Assembly (NCBI GenBank): GCA_026120035.1
Contig: JALRME010000030.1
Coordinates: forward strand, 186,001-250,000
Source: Coleophoma eucalyptorum
Lineage: Eukaryota; Ascomycota; Leotiomycetes; Helotiales; Dermateaceae
Direction of reading: 5' to 3'
Length of the DNA: 64,000 nucleotides
Shown: in pieces, positions 14,101 through 26,402 of the stretch
Layout of the letters: each line of letters starts with the position of its first letter
How positions within the stretch are numbered: position 1 is the first letter of the stretch
Program-made: the position numbers and the translations under genes
The notes under the pieces: generated by a model
Database searches by the model: none
What the model saw: only the letters and a program-made list of their open reading frames with translations
Told to the model about the DNA's origin: nothing

Positions 14101-14827
14101 GCTTCTCCGACTAATTGATGACTTCCTGCTTGTATCCACAAGCCAGAAGCACGCCCGACAATTCCTCCAAACCATGCACAATGGCCTTACAGACTATGGC
14201 GTAGTAGTCAATCCGAACAAAACCCTCACAAACTTCGAGGTGAGCATCAATGGCCAGAAAATCAAACGCCTGGTCGGAGACCGCAATTTTCCATACTGTG
14301 GTAGCTTCATCCACACACGCACCCTGGATATCAGCAAAGACCGCACCCGACACCCTCAACCCGCCATTGCCGATTCATTGACGATTGAGTATTCAAAATT
14401 CCCTGGCCGCTCGTTCACCCGCAAGATTCTGGCTGCTTTCAAGATCCAGGCCCATGCTATGTTCTTGGATACGGCGCACAATTCGCTCTCAACCGTACTT
14501 GCAAACCTCGCCTCTGCGTTCGAGGAGACGGCTTTGAAGATGTGGCTTTATGCTCGTTCATTGCCAAGGCTCAGGGTAGGGGTCATTGTTAGAACGATTG
14601 AAGATGTAATTAGCCTTGCTTTTGTATTGTTGAAGAGCAAAGGGCGGAATAAGAGAAATGTGGGATTCGAGTGTCGGGTTTCGAAGAGGCAGGTTGATGG
14701 ACTTGGTCTGGTGGCCTTTGAGAATGTGCTTAGAAGGAAACAGGCTGGGTTTATTAGCGTTTTGAGATGGATTAGTGAGCGGAGGGAAGGCTTGGATAGG
14801 ACTAAGAGAAATACAAAGACAGATTAA
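11111..14827 (+). CDS. TERT: Telomerase reverse transcriptase
   Basis: Seven exons: 11111..11530, 11601..11919, 11974..12177, 12221..12564, 12611..12967, 13016..13474, 13520..14827, giving 1136 residues, usual for fungal TERT. Introns are 43-70 bp, GT-AG. The N-terminal TEN-like part includes ALKSSPWPQIL and LILDCGIFV. The RNA-binding region holds LFPRQFGLHNVF (about 351-362) and LRRFETLSLH. The reverse transcriptase has motifs 1/2 (RLLPKKTGIRPIMNL, about 655-669), motif A with Asp742 (KVDVQSAFDTIP), motif B' GIPQGSVLSS (about 862) and motif C with Asp901-Asp902 (LLRLIDDFLL). All three catalytic aspartates are present and the C-terminal extension is complete, so the enzyme looks functional. 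It adds telomere repeats using the telomerase RNA, which I did not find here. The start is set at MPGKRKR, a basic N-terminus like other fungal TERTs; an in-frame ATG at 10946 would add 55 residues. Confidence 0.97.
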
Positions 14828-15603
14828 TTAGCTTGGAAGCTTTCTGAGTTGCTTGCTTAACGCAATGCTATTTGAGAAAAGCGTACATTTGCTTTTAGCT
14901 TACCAAACGTTGCAACATCCGTGGCAGCCACAAACTGTGTTAAAACATGGCTAGACACACACAGAGTCTTTCTACTTCTCAAGCTAAAACCTCATGCTCC
15001 TCACGAATTCTTATGAGACATTCGATGTCCTCCAAACCCTACCCGCAACCGGTACACTAAGGCGCATAGGCAGAAAGACGATGAGATCGATCGATCGCTA
15101 AAACCCGCACCGCTCTCCCGTCCATCGCTTATCTGGCGCAGACTCGCAACAAAACTTTTGACAATGCACGTGATACAATCTTAAGTCTTGGATCATTCTC
15201 AGGTATCATTTTCTTACCGGATTTTTGATGTGGATAGAAATGGATTGAGGTTGAGATTATGTACTTGGTCAGTCTGGAACAGCAGATTCAAGTAGCCTAA
15301 TGGAGAGAATGGAGGGGATAGATTGTGAGATAGATACAACAAGAACAATGTCTCGCGCTACTTTGTACCAAGTGGTAAAACCCAATAACCTTTTGGATTG
15401 TCGGAGTCGGTTATCTAGATAGTTACTCAGACTTTTTTAGGCTTGGCGATTGTGATGATTTCGCACCTTAGAGGTCGGGAAAGAAACATATTCATTTTCT
15501 TCAAATGAAAGCAGATGAAATTAATGAACAACACACCGACACAAGGTTTTCAGGATGAAAGAAGCCCGGTCCGTTTACTCCGGCTATCATGTCACCTCTA
15601 CTT

Positions 15604-15655
15604 CCTTCCGTATTCGCTTATCACACCGACCATCCGACCGGTGTGCTACGGAAGG
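15604..15655. repeat. Nested inverted repeat
   Basis: Outer arms CCTTCCGTA (15604-15612) and TACGGAAGG (15647-15655) are perfect reverse complements; inner arms CACACCG (15622-15628) and CGGTGTG (15639-15645) are also perfect, around a 10-base loop. The spacing between outer and inner arms is uneven (9 versus 1 base). It could fold as a bulged hairpin. No gene or transposon is attached to it, and its function is unknown. Confidence 0.5.
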
Positions 15656-15951
15656 ACCTGTATCCCAACCAAGCTCCGTAAGGTGGGATGCTGCAGATCT
15701 ACAGTACCACTATTGCCAAGAAGATAACGAAAAGCGCTCTCAGGCAGAGCAACGCATCCCATTCAATTGAGTAAATCATGCTATGGCAGCGATCCCTGCG
15801 GCACAGTGTGAAGATAATGATAAGCAGGTACAGTCAGAAGAAATATTCCAGAAATGGGGAGCTATCTTGTAGAATGCAGGTCCGATATTGGAGATGGCTT
15901 GGCTTGCTAGATTAACTGGTATATATGCACGATAACCTTTCACCATTTCTC

Positions 15952-15967
15952 TTTTTTTTTTTTTTTT
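15952..15967. repeat. Homopolymer run of 16 T
   Basis: An uninterrupted T run in the proximal promoter of the amidase gene, 66 bp before its start codon. Poly(dA:dT) tracts commonly disfavour nucleosomes in fungal promoters; that role is inference here. Confidence 0.6.
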
Positions 15968-16033
15968 GCTTTCTAGGCCACTCGACTTTAGGTTCCCTTC
16001 GTTGCTAGAATCCTTTAAAGGCTTGTTTCTAGG

Positions 16034-18226
16034 ATGGTTTCCTTCAAGCTGCACTCGCTACTCGCAGGCGCATGCCTCTCCGTCCTTGCAAATGCCAATG
16101 TCAATATCGATGGAATTCCTTATCATGCGTCGAGCAAGCCCGTCGCTAAGATTGCCGGCTCAGAAAAAGCGCTGAAATCCTTGACAACCACCTCGGATCT
16201 TGTGCCCTTGACGGTGATTGAAAGTCCTTCGGGTCCTTTCACATCTGCGGTGTTCGATGGGATCGTACAGAACTACACAGCGAGTGATGATGTGTTTACT
16301 ACTGGTTTCTTACAAGGTATTTCTGCTTCTTTCCTATCTATAAAAAGCTCAGTGGGTGCTTCTGGCGGACTTTTTCTGACGCGGTTCAATAGTCGTTTAT
16401 GTAAAGGCGAACGGAAGTATCACGCTGCCAAAGGTGTCTGGAAACAGCACTACGAGCGTGTTCTTGCAATCCGCCAAGAATTCTTGCAGCACTTCTTTAC
16501 CAAAAGGACCATACTTCTTGTCTGTTTCCACCGGTGAGGTATATCAGGCGTATAAATTGTACTCTGATGTCCAGGGCGCCTTTACGGAAGGTGTAGTTGA
16601 GAAGGGGGATGGGACTTTCGAAGTCCTTTCTGCTGCCGTACCAGTGAGTGATTTGTGTTTCAATGCTGAATCTTGATCAGTTTCACTGACAATTGGTGAA
16701 AAGGGTGCACAATCACCGACTATTGGAGTCCTATCGCGGCTATACTATACCAAGTCTGCTGAAAAGCCACTTGCAGGAGTAAGTATAGATTAAGACCAGT
16801 CTGTAGCTGCTGAAGGTGTACTGATTTGTCTAGGTACGTCTTGGTATCAAGGATATCTATCATATCGCTGGTTTGAAAACCAGCTGTGGAAATAGGGCGT
16901 ACTACGATCTATACCCCGCGCAAAATGTCACCGGGACTGCGGTGCAGAGACTTATCGATGCTGGTGCTGTGATTGTGGGAAAGATGAAGACAAGCCAGTT
17001 TGCAAATGGAGAGGTGAGTTAAATAATAACCTTTTCTGCTTTAATGAAAATGCTAACAAATCTTAGACTGCAACGTAAGTTCCAAAGGCAGTATTGAACT
17101 CAGGAGGTACTAATTAAATGCGGTATATAGTGCAGATTGGGTTGACTACCATTCACCATTCAATGCCCGCGGTGATGGTTATCAAGACCCGTCATCCTCC
17201 TCCTCCGGACCTGGTGCTGGTATTGGCGCCTACCCATGGTTGGATCTCGCTGTTGGATCCGACACTGGTGGATCGATCCGAAACCCCTCACAAGTCAATG
17301 GATGTTTTGGTAATCGTCCATCTTACGGTTTAGTGCCACTAGATAGCGTGATGCCACTATCTTCGGCATTAGATACATCAGGATTCCTCTGCCGAGATGC
17401 AGAATTATGGAAAACGACTGCCAAAGCCCTTTATCAAGAGAACGTCACCTTCTGGGATAACTACCCAACAAAGATCTACACATCTGGATTCCCTACTGAG
17501 GCATCCACAGAAGCAGAAGTGGTACTCCTGTCATTCCTCGATCAGCTAAAGACTTTCCTTTCTGCAACAATCACAGAATTAGATTACGATGCTCTCTGGA
17601 ATGCCACAGACCTTGCAACTAGCTACGGAACACTCTCCTCGTTCCTCGGCTATGTTTACCCAACCCTGATCGCGCAGCAACAATACAACCAGTTCACACT
17701 CCCCTTCTACGCTGACTACGCCAAGGCCTTCAACGGCCGCATGCCATTCATAGATCCAAGCCCACTTAGCCGCTGGACTTGGGGTCAGAAGAACATATCT
17801 ACATCTGCCACGGACGAAGCCATCACAAACAAGACCATCTTTATGGATTGGTGGAACAGCGAAGTGCTCGTGCGTGACAACGCAACTTGCTCAGATAGCA
17901 TCATGCTCTACCCCGGCACACTAGCAACACCAACCTACCGAAACGTATATCGTAGCGCGCCTGGTATCCCATCTGGATTCAGCGTATCGCGCATTTCCAA
18001 CTTCGCAGGAGTGCCCGATATGGTGGTGCCAATTGGACAGGCAGCATATAACTCGACGATCACATTGCAGAGTGAGTACCTCCCTGTTGCGGTGGACATC
18101 CTGGCTGCGAGGGGTTGTGATGGTATGATCTTTAGCCTTGTGGAGAAGTTGCAGAGTGCGGGAATTGTGAAGGCTGTTGGGACAGGCAGTACGATGTATG
18201 CTGGAAAGGATGAGATTTTGATGTAA
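16034..18226 (+). CDS. Secreted amidase-signature family protein
   Basis: Six exons: 16034..16316, 16393..16643, 16704..16778, 16834..17013, 17067..17074, 17131..18226; 630 residues. Residues 1-21 ([13 protein letters not shown] end) form a signal peptide, and there are several N-glycosylation sequons, so secretion is likely. The amidase-signature core is clear: GIKD with the candidate catalytic Lys209, then [12 protein letters not shown] with nucleophile Ser314. The segment that usually carries the cis-Ser in a Gly-Gly-Ser-Ser-Gly-Gly context is here a run of five Ser followed by GPGAG (about 287-296). Family members hydrolyse amides (acetamide, indoleacetamide, fatty acid amides, Glu-tRNA amidation); the substrate cannot be read from sequence. 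The fifth exon is only 8 nt, yet both joins are needed to give the run [14 protein letters not shown]. The splice model is from inspection; exon 2 start is the least certain join. Confidence 0.85.
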
Positions 18227-19359
18227 TGCAGACTAATATTTTGGACATATAATGATAAAGAATAATGCATGATTGTATGAGCATTCGTGTAATGAGCTTT
18301 AGTAATTCTTAAGTGCGAGTATGGTTCAACTATTACTATCACCAAGATTTTGAGGAAGTGCATTTAATTAAGTTCAGACTTGTCAACGTCAAGACTGGAT
18401 GGGGCCCTAATAGAAGAACTTGAACAAAAGCCCTACAAGATGTTTCTCACATGACCTATATCCAAGAACCCGATAAAAACAGACCAATGCCTATCCTCCT
18501 CGAAGCTTGCTATAGATAGACAAGATTTCACTTTCAATTTTCTCTTTAAGGCAGCCAGTCTGTAGAAACGCTTTTCAAGGCTTCGAGTTAAGACCTGAGA
18601 AACTTCACGCTTTTCAATATAACTTGCGGGACAGGATAAGATATTCTAAACTTTTGAACCATAGGAAACCAGACAATACCTTACAGATAGCCTGAGGCTA
18701 AGGGTTGAGTGGTCTAGTGCGATTTCTCGTGGTGGCGAGTAGTGAGCGCGACACTGCAGTCGCGACTTCGCGCCTCTCTCCCTCTGAATCCTGGCCGTAT
18801 ACCTCACCTTTCCAAATCCAACCACCATACGAGCTCTCGTTATCTCTAAGCATACCTGCTATTGATGAGAGGTATAGGCTTGGGTTTTGATGATCCAGCT
18901 CTGGCCAGGAGCTCGTCAGAAACTGGTTGAGACATTCCGAAGTCTGTATTCTGCAGTTTTTAACCTCCTTCCAGTTACGAATAGTACTGTGCCATTGATA
19001 TAAGGGAAGTGCGAGGCAGTGAAGGCAGGCAACAGTGTTTTGTTTACGCAGCTTCACCACGAGACACTTGAGCTTGACAGGGGAAAAGAAACTCCAGGCC
19101 AACTGCTTCAAGGGCTGTCCACATTTTGTGAATACGCCCATCTTGAAGGTATACGCGACGAGGTTTCCTAGGACACGCTCTAACTAGTATTGTTGATACA
19201 AGAATGAGCAAACCCCCGATATCCACAGCACATAATTGTCTGGAAGCTCTCTTGTAGTTTGCAGAAACTGTGATCAGCTACCGAAGGTACCAAACCAATA
19301 TACTCTGTACAGTTTTCTGCTATTGGCTCAGGTTCTGAAGCTATGTATAGTACATCAAG
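18227..19359. other. Intergenic region downstream of the amidase gene
   Basis: No gene supported. A segment at about 18700-18770 has a tRNA A-box-like string but no B box. An open stretch on the minus strand at 18698-19141 lacks recognisable protein features. Confidence 0.45.
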
Positions 19360-22300
19360 ATGGCACCAAAAGCTTCACAAAAGGAACTTGACAAACACTT
19401 GGCCAAGTTGTGCAAAGAACTTGCGCAAGAAAGCAAAGGTGATGGAACTATTGTGTAAGTAGAATACCCAACTCAAGCTGTTCTAATCCTCACACGATGC
19501 TAGGATATCAAAGACTGTTTGTAAAACATTACTCGATTTAATCGATCTGCATAATAAACACGAGGAATCCATTCCACCAACTTCTGTTGCAAAAGTTCTT
19601 GGAGTTATCGATGTTGGAGGCAACAAGGTATGCTGCAGGATCGATGAAACAATCTTTCAGACATTAGTCGCATTTTTCCTGAATGTGCTACCTGCCTATG
19701 CAAGTCAACGTGGAGTCTACCTTTTAGCGGTGAGCTCTGCTGTATGCTGGACTTGCTCAGTACTGATTTGGCAAGAATGCACTCTATCAAGGGCATACGG
19801 AACCCATCGAAGAGAACTTTGCCAACAAGAAAAAGCAAATTGGCCAAGGCTGCTCCTTTGTCTTACTGAAATATTTCATAGACTCTAGGAAGCATACCGG
19901 AATGCGACGCTGGGTACGTACCAGCAGCTAAAAGCACGAATATTTGCTGACTGTTCAAAAGATGGGCGTGCTTCTCCTACAATTGCTCAAGGATTGCCAC
20001 AAAAACGTAGTGTATCTTCTGAAAGTTTCTGGCGACTATTCGTGAGTCATCTTTAATATTTTGTATAACTCTTATGTTGACTTTGAGGAGACGTCAACTC
20101 GGTGACATAGTTGTCAAGGACGAAAATGAATTGATCCGAGTTGTCTCTGGAGATATTGTGGAAGCTGTGCTAAAGGTAGGGGTGTCTGCTGCCGATTTAT
20201 GGCCTCAAGGTACCGAGCCGAATATCTATCTGCATTTTCCAGCGAAAAAAGATACCAAGTACTGGATCAAAGACCTTTCGAGTTACATGGATTATCTAGA
20301 GGATCTCGAAAGTCTCCGTGATACTCGAAATCATGAACATACGTAAGAGCTTCCTCCTTTGCGCTGGTATACCCTCGAATACTAACAAGTCAATAGCTCA
20401 GGGAGACTTTATTATCCTCAAGGCATTCTTATCACTCCTGACCTCGAAATTAAATCTGGGGAGTCGTTTTACATGCTCTTGGACAATAAAGAACTTACCA
20501 TTTTCTCCCGAGATTCGGCAACTGGCTTTTACTGTAGTCTTGAATTGCCCTTAACTGTACTTCTAGACCCAAAAGTTCAGGAGAAGTCCTTTGTTGAAAG
20601 CCAATGTGCTGAAGCACTGTGGGATATGACTTTGTATCCAGAAGATACGGACCGCTGTTATCTCAATGCATCGGACGTCGACTTGATCTCGGTGCGCCTT
20701 GCGCTCCCAGATTCTATCAGAGAGGCTATGAAAGACGAGATCGAACTCATGACCGAGCAAGCTTCTCGAGGACAAATACCAAGAGCATCCATTGTCAAAT
20801 TCGCAATAGGTGTTGATGATGAAAGTCGTGATTTGAGCGAGGAGGATGTGGAGAACGAGGGCATGGCGAGTGAAGACCAAATCTCGGTATTTGCTAAGGA
20901 TAGCCCTGATGAAGAATTCTTCAGCACAGAGCCAGTCAGTGCAGAAGAAGAACAAAGGTTTATCTCAGATATTACTTCGCAAGATGATAAGGTGCTGGAC
21001 ACTCTGTTAAACGATGAGGGGAAGCCATCTTCAGGATTTTCCAAGTTGTTAAACCCAAAAGACAGGCCAAATCCAAGAAACAGGGATTCTGAAGCGAGGA
21101 CTAGAATCATCGAGCGCCAGAACATTTCTAAACCGGCCAGTGATTCTGTTCTACCACGTAAGAGTGTCCATTTGTTTAATGAGTCAAAGATTCCGCCAGA
21201 ATCTACACAGACGCCAGCAGGGTCTGATGATGAGGATGAAGTTTCCTTCAGAGCAGGAAATGTTAAATTCCATGATATATCGCCTTCCAAGAAGACCAGG
21301 CACCCAATAAGCGAGGATAGAGTTATTGAAAGCCATTCTCACGACGACCATGAGGATGACTTACCAGTTGCGGATACCCAAACCAAGGCACTAAATGTCA
21401 CCAAATCCAAACAAAGGAATGATCGAGGTCAGGTCCACAAGCCGACTCCCCGAGAGACTCTTAAGCCATTCATAGCACTATCGAAAGTGTCTAATGATAT
21501 GAACATCCTCAGAAAAAATCCCTCTCAACAAGCTGCAAGGTCTCAAAAGAAGTCAAGCACGGAGAGACAAGTCTTTGCCCTGGAAGAGTCGCCGCAGCCA
21601 CCTCTAGTGTTTGACGATGAAGCGAGCCCATCAGAGCATGATGCGTCCACTCCAAAACCTCAGTTCGAGCAGATTGAATCGAAGGTGACAAAAGTGTTTG
21701 AAGTTGACGCCAAACAGAAAGTTGTCCCAAAGTCGCTCTCAGTATTCAGAAACAGTGGCTCGCAGATGAAGAAGGACAATACCGCTGTCAATACACAAAA
21801 CGTCAGCCAATCAAATGGCAGCGCTGATATTTATAGGGCGAGCAACACGAAGACATCAAGGAATGGCAAGAGCACGACACAGCGTCAAGACAAAAGCAAA
21901 ACCAGTCAATTCCAGGAGACACAGAAGAAGGGTATAAGCCTCAAGGCGAAGCCACCATTGGACCTCAAAAAGAACCTACCATCTTCCAAATCAATCCCAC
22001 GCACAAAAGGAGAAGACAAGAGCAAATTAATTCATTTCAAACTAGCCTCACATACAAAATTGCAAGCAGCAAAACTACCCAAGACGGATGGCAAAAACCG
22101 CCCCACAAAGGAAGCTGAAAACAACTATCATGACCAAAAAGACGTTTTCGAAATACTGAAGGATAGTGAGCAGGAGGACGACAATGGCTCATTGAAGAAA
22201 GTAAAGGGAAAACCTATAGAGGTCAAAAATCAAGGCCTGAAGTTTCCAACCAAGGAGCAAGGAAAAAGAGTAACTAGTAAGAGCAGGAATCCTGCACTAC

Positions 22301-25300
22301 TTGCGCTGGATCTTCATAGACTTCAAAAGAATCTCCGAAGAAGTGAACGGGTAGCTAATAAGGGAGAAAGGAGGCTTGATTACACCGAGGTTGATGAGGA
22401 GCCTCAAGATGCACTCCAGCCAGAAGAGGAGATCGGAACCCTAGAAGAGCTTGTAACAAGGAAAGACATCAACACCATTGAAAAGCGCACAATTCAATCT
22501 CAACCGACCAAAGCCACTAAACTTGAGAAGACAGGGCAAGTTCCGCTATCAAAGCAGAAGTTGAGTGCCGATCACGAGAAGACATCAGGTGCCACTGACA
22601 ACAAGAATGATAGTGGGCAACAGCATAATAACCCGGCCAACATCGTCGCCACCATTGATAGTATAACTTCCAGTGATAAAGCCAGAAGTGTAGGTAATAT
22701 CAAAACGGCTACAAGCAGGAACTCAAACAGGACTACTATGGCAAAATCACTTGAGGATATCCTTGCTGATTTAGACACGAACTACGGCGATATGGACACG
22801 GAATTAGCCATGGACGGTAACTTCGAGCAAGATCTGAATTCAGGTTTTGACCTGGCATGTCAACAGTCTCCAGACCACGGGTATATTAGTATTAGCAGCT
22901 CCAGCAGCAAGATCACATCTCCTGGTCCATACGCAGAAGCTGAACTTGCATATGAAGCTGCAAACCAATCTGCAAAATTCTCTATCAAGAAGGTAGCATC
23001 AAAAGCTCCTATAGAGTCTGTATGCACCAACCAATCATGTGAGCCAATGGTGGGATCAGCACGCAAAGAACCAGAGCCGAAGCCTAGGACTCCGACTCCG
23101 ACTATAGAGCAAGAGGAAAATATACAAGCACCGCAACTCTTGGACGACGATAATAACGAAGATAATGCAGTTTTCGGCAGAGAAAACTTAGCGGTCCGAA
23201 AAAAGTTGGATGTTGTGTCAAAATCGACGAAAGCTGCTATGGCAATGATAGAATCTGAGTGTCCTCAAATTGGGAATAGTGTAGAATCAAGGATAGAATT
23301 GGCGAACTCTCTCAAGCAAGCTTCTTTAGCAGATTATTCTCAAAGAGCAGAATTGGACGAGACTGGTAGCCGCAACCAAATCACCAATGTGGAACAACCC
23401 TCGATGACGAATAAGAATGGGAAGAGGACTAGCCCAAACGTTGCCATTACAACAGCAAAGCGACGAAAGGCTCATCAGAAATCTGAGAATACTACATCTT
23501 CTGAAGAATATAGTTTGCACATATCAGGAGATGTCAATTTACTGGAAACACCAGAGACCAAGCCGAACAGACGTCACAGACGATACACACAGCCATCGAC
23601 GCCACTCCGAAGAAGCCCTCGTTTGAGCATAAAAGCAAAACTAGCAACCGCAGATTTAGAAACAGTTCTCTCGCTTGTTGACGAGAAAAAATCTCGCAAG
23701 CCAACTCTTGTGAACTTTGGCTCAACTGATCCGAAGAACCAAGGTCGACCTGGCATAGTGCGGGATGCAGTTAAACAGCCATATAGTGTCCAAGGAAAGA
23801 CTGCAGATTCTCGTAAAGCCATAAAATCTATACGCCGTCGAATTCCTCTGGCCATAGAATCTCACAGTGACAGCCAGAAAGGGTTTGCAGATGGTGTAGA
23901 GTTTCCTAATGAAGAAAATATGAACATCTCTCCAGATAAAGAAGCATTAGATGACAGTATCAAACCCAGAATCCTGGCCAAGGATATCGCCACCATAAAA
24001 AACCGTAAAGCCGCCGACTTTGGGACCAAGCATACAAGTAGCACAAGAGTCTCTAGACCTACAAACGAACAATCAACATCTGCGACAGTTGACAACGCCC
24101 TCTGGAATCATTTTGAGAATGGACACACAACAATTATAAAACCTCCTCGATATGTTCGAAATGAGTTCAAGATTTCTTTGCAGCGGGACGCACTCAATGA
24201 TAATAATGAATTTCGGGGTGCAAGCTTACTTCCTTATGACCAAACGGCTTTGGTCGCTAGCGCAGCTCAGAAGGAGTTGCGCGACAATATTGAAACCAGC
24301 TTTCCTTGTACTACAAAACAGCCTAGATGTACGCACCGAATCTTAGACTGTGATAATGTCGAAATGGCATTTATAGACAACGTTGACGTTGGTTATGCAG
24401 CCAGCGCAGAATCCTCAGCCATAACGAGCTCGACACGGCGCAAACGAAAGCGCATGGTAGCCAACACGATTGTCGAACAGCCATCCATAGGAAATCCTCA
24501 AACAAAACGACATGTAGAAAGAGGTTGCTACACAACAAATGCTTCTGATGTAGAAAACCGTCGACCAGACAATATAGTCACAACGACCGAGGATCCTCCT
24601 CAGAGAATACGCAATTTGAGATACAGCTCGCAACCATCTCGTGTGAATTTAAATGGAAGCCCTTTGGCATCGAAAAAGGTCCGGCCGGTTGACCACATAG
24701 GAAAGGTCAGTAAAGGATTGTTTAGCCATTCTGCACAAGATCTAGATGTGCTCGCTCTAGCCTCACCTGAACCAAAGCCTCGGCGACGATCTGCGCACAA
24801 AAGTTGTCATGAAGATGCAACAGCTCCCACAAGTTCAAATCGATCCGCACGGATTCTCTCGAGCATCACCAAAGCAAAGCCTTCTTCCCCAGAGCATGAA
24901 GAACTAAGATATGTCCCGCATAAGAGGAATTTTCGCACAGGGGCATATGAGGGTCTAGATGGAAGTGAGGTCATTGTAGATGGTAGACTACTGCCTGATC
25001 CGTTCACTGGCAAGGTGCGTCCAGTAGTAGATGGGTTTTCCAAACGTCTCCAAGAGTCCCAAATCGATACCGGCGAAGATATGCTCGCGAAAGTGAAAAA
25101 GATCTTTGACGAAAGCCTTAAGCCTAGTAATGGCAAGCATATTGACAACGAGGAGACTTTGGTCAATTCTGCCGATGTTGACGAAAACACATCATCCAGT
25201 CAACACTCAAGCATTTCATCACCAAAGCTGTGGGAAGACCCATTATCTCAAGCAGAAATCGAGAAGGACAGTGTCGCGTATTGGCTGCTAGCTACTAAGC

Positions 25301-25697
25301 CACATTACAAGGACCTTTTCCAGGTACAGGACCTTATCATCGAGGTAAGGCCATGGCGAGATGAACTCCTTGAATACTTCTGATCACATTCTAGGAGATG
25401 AGGATTCGCCTGGCAAAACAAGAAAACGCCGTCCATGCAGTCTGGCAACAATATCGGGACAAAGGGAACACACTTCTCCAACAATGGGAAACAAAACGTG
25501 GAGATGAGATGCAAGATATCATGGAGAATCTAGAGAGTCGACGCAGTCATTTATTGACTGTTTATGGAAAAGCCCGCGAATCTCTAAATTCAATCTCAAA
25601 CTCCTTACGGAGTTCACCAGCGGATGTACTGGAAAAGGACTGGCACCTCAGGCAAGCAGAGATACAAGCATCGCTGGCTGAAAGTACGAGGCCATGA
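19360..25697 (+). CDS. Large coiled-coil protein, candidate meiotic chromosome-axis protein (Red1/SYCP2-like)
   Basis: Seven exons: 19360..19454, 19504..19729, 19776..19913, 19962..20041, 20088..20342, 20397..25344, 25395..25697; 2014 residues, all introns 46-54 bp. Residues 1 to about 200 look helical and armadillo-like (for example MGVLLLQLLKDCHKNVVYLL). Residues about 215-330 alternate strands (LTIFSRDSATGFYCSLELPL) and could be a PH-like fold. About 350-1880 is disordered, rich in Lys, Ser, Thr and acidic patches, with basic RRSPRLS-type islands. The end (about 1880-1975) is a predicted coiled coil rich in Glu, Gln and Leu. This order, helical repeat then PH-like domain, long linker, C-terminal coiled coil, is that of SYCP2 and Red1, which assemble meiotic chromosome axes and recruit HORMA proteins. 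The gene itself is well supported; the family assignment rests on architecture, not on a conserved motif, and other nuclear scaffold proteins are possible. Confidence 0.8.
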
Positions 25698-26402
25698 GGT
25701 CACGAGGGAAGATCAAAGTACTGGTTACTTGTACTGCGCTTGCCTGGAGGGATTTGCTTCAGGCAGTAGAGCGCATTGGAAGAAGGTATTGATCACCCTT
25801 GCGTTAGTGGGAATAGCTTGGGGTTGCCGAGCCATGGGATGAAATATTGCTCTTTGCTGGGTTGTGGCGATAATGGCAAGAAGTGGTCTATGTTTTGAAC
25901 GAACGGGTACAGCATGTGTGGCTGAGCATGTATTACGAAGAGAACTAGCTTCTTCCAACCACGATTGAGGCTCTTGTGTCATGGCAGTGCTGATGTTGTC
26001 GTGGTCTTGCTGGGATTTCTTACTGCGGCACATGGAAATAACGTTCGCAACGGATCGCCGGGTGATCTGAGCGAGCCAAGGGAAACCCGATTGACTGTCG
26101 CCCAAGAACATTCCCCACCAGAGACCCTTCCCCTCCTCTTTTCCTCCATTACTCGTCCACTATAAACAACCATGGCACATCGCCGTGCAAAGATTTCGTA
26201 CTCAATCATCTCGACTTCCTAACGAACCCAAATCCTCTTCCTCGTGACCTCTTGCGTACGGTGTTGTAACCGGACTTCTCATTCCACTGAGCCGTGCGTC
26301 ATTATAAACAATTACCCGAAACCATTCTCAGCCTGCCCAATCCACAACACAACCTCCGACCCAGAGCACAAAGCAGAAGCACCAGCGATCTAGACAAGAA
26401 TT
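25698..26402. other. Intergenic region
   Basis: About 0.7 kb between two genes on the same strand. No gene, repeat or RNA is supported; it should contain the promoter of the protease gene downstream. Confidence 0.5.

Larger units (their letters stand above)
14828..16033. other. Intergenic region between TERT and the amidase gene
   Basis: No gene supported. It contains an imperfect inverted repeat at 15604-15655 and, about 70 bp before the amidase start codon, a run of 16 T at 15952-15967. Confidence 0.5.

Noticed and set aside
18690..18775. tRNA-like segment (A-box-like string near ttgagtggtctagtgcg)
   Set aside because: No matching B box, acceptor stem or anticodon arm could be folded; at best a decayed tRNA-like remnant.
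18698..19141. Open reading stretch of 147 codons on the minus strand
   Set aside because: No domain, no conserved-looking pattern, no splice extension; likely chance.
19776..20041. Alternative frame in exon 3-4 region of the Red1-like gene (reading through 19889-20041)
   Set aside because: It would need a 29 bp intron or skipping of exon 3; the chosen model has normal 46-48 bp introns and good branch sites.
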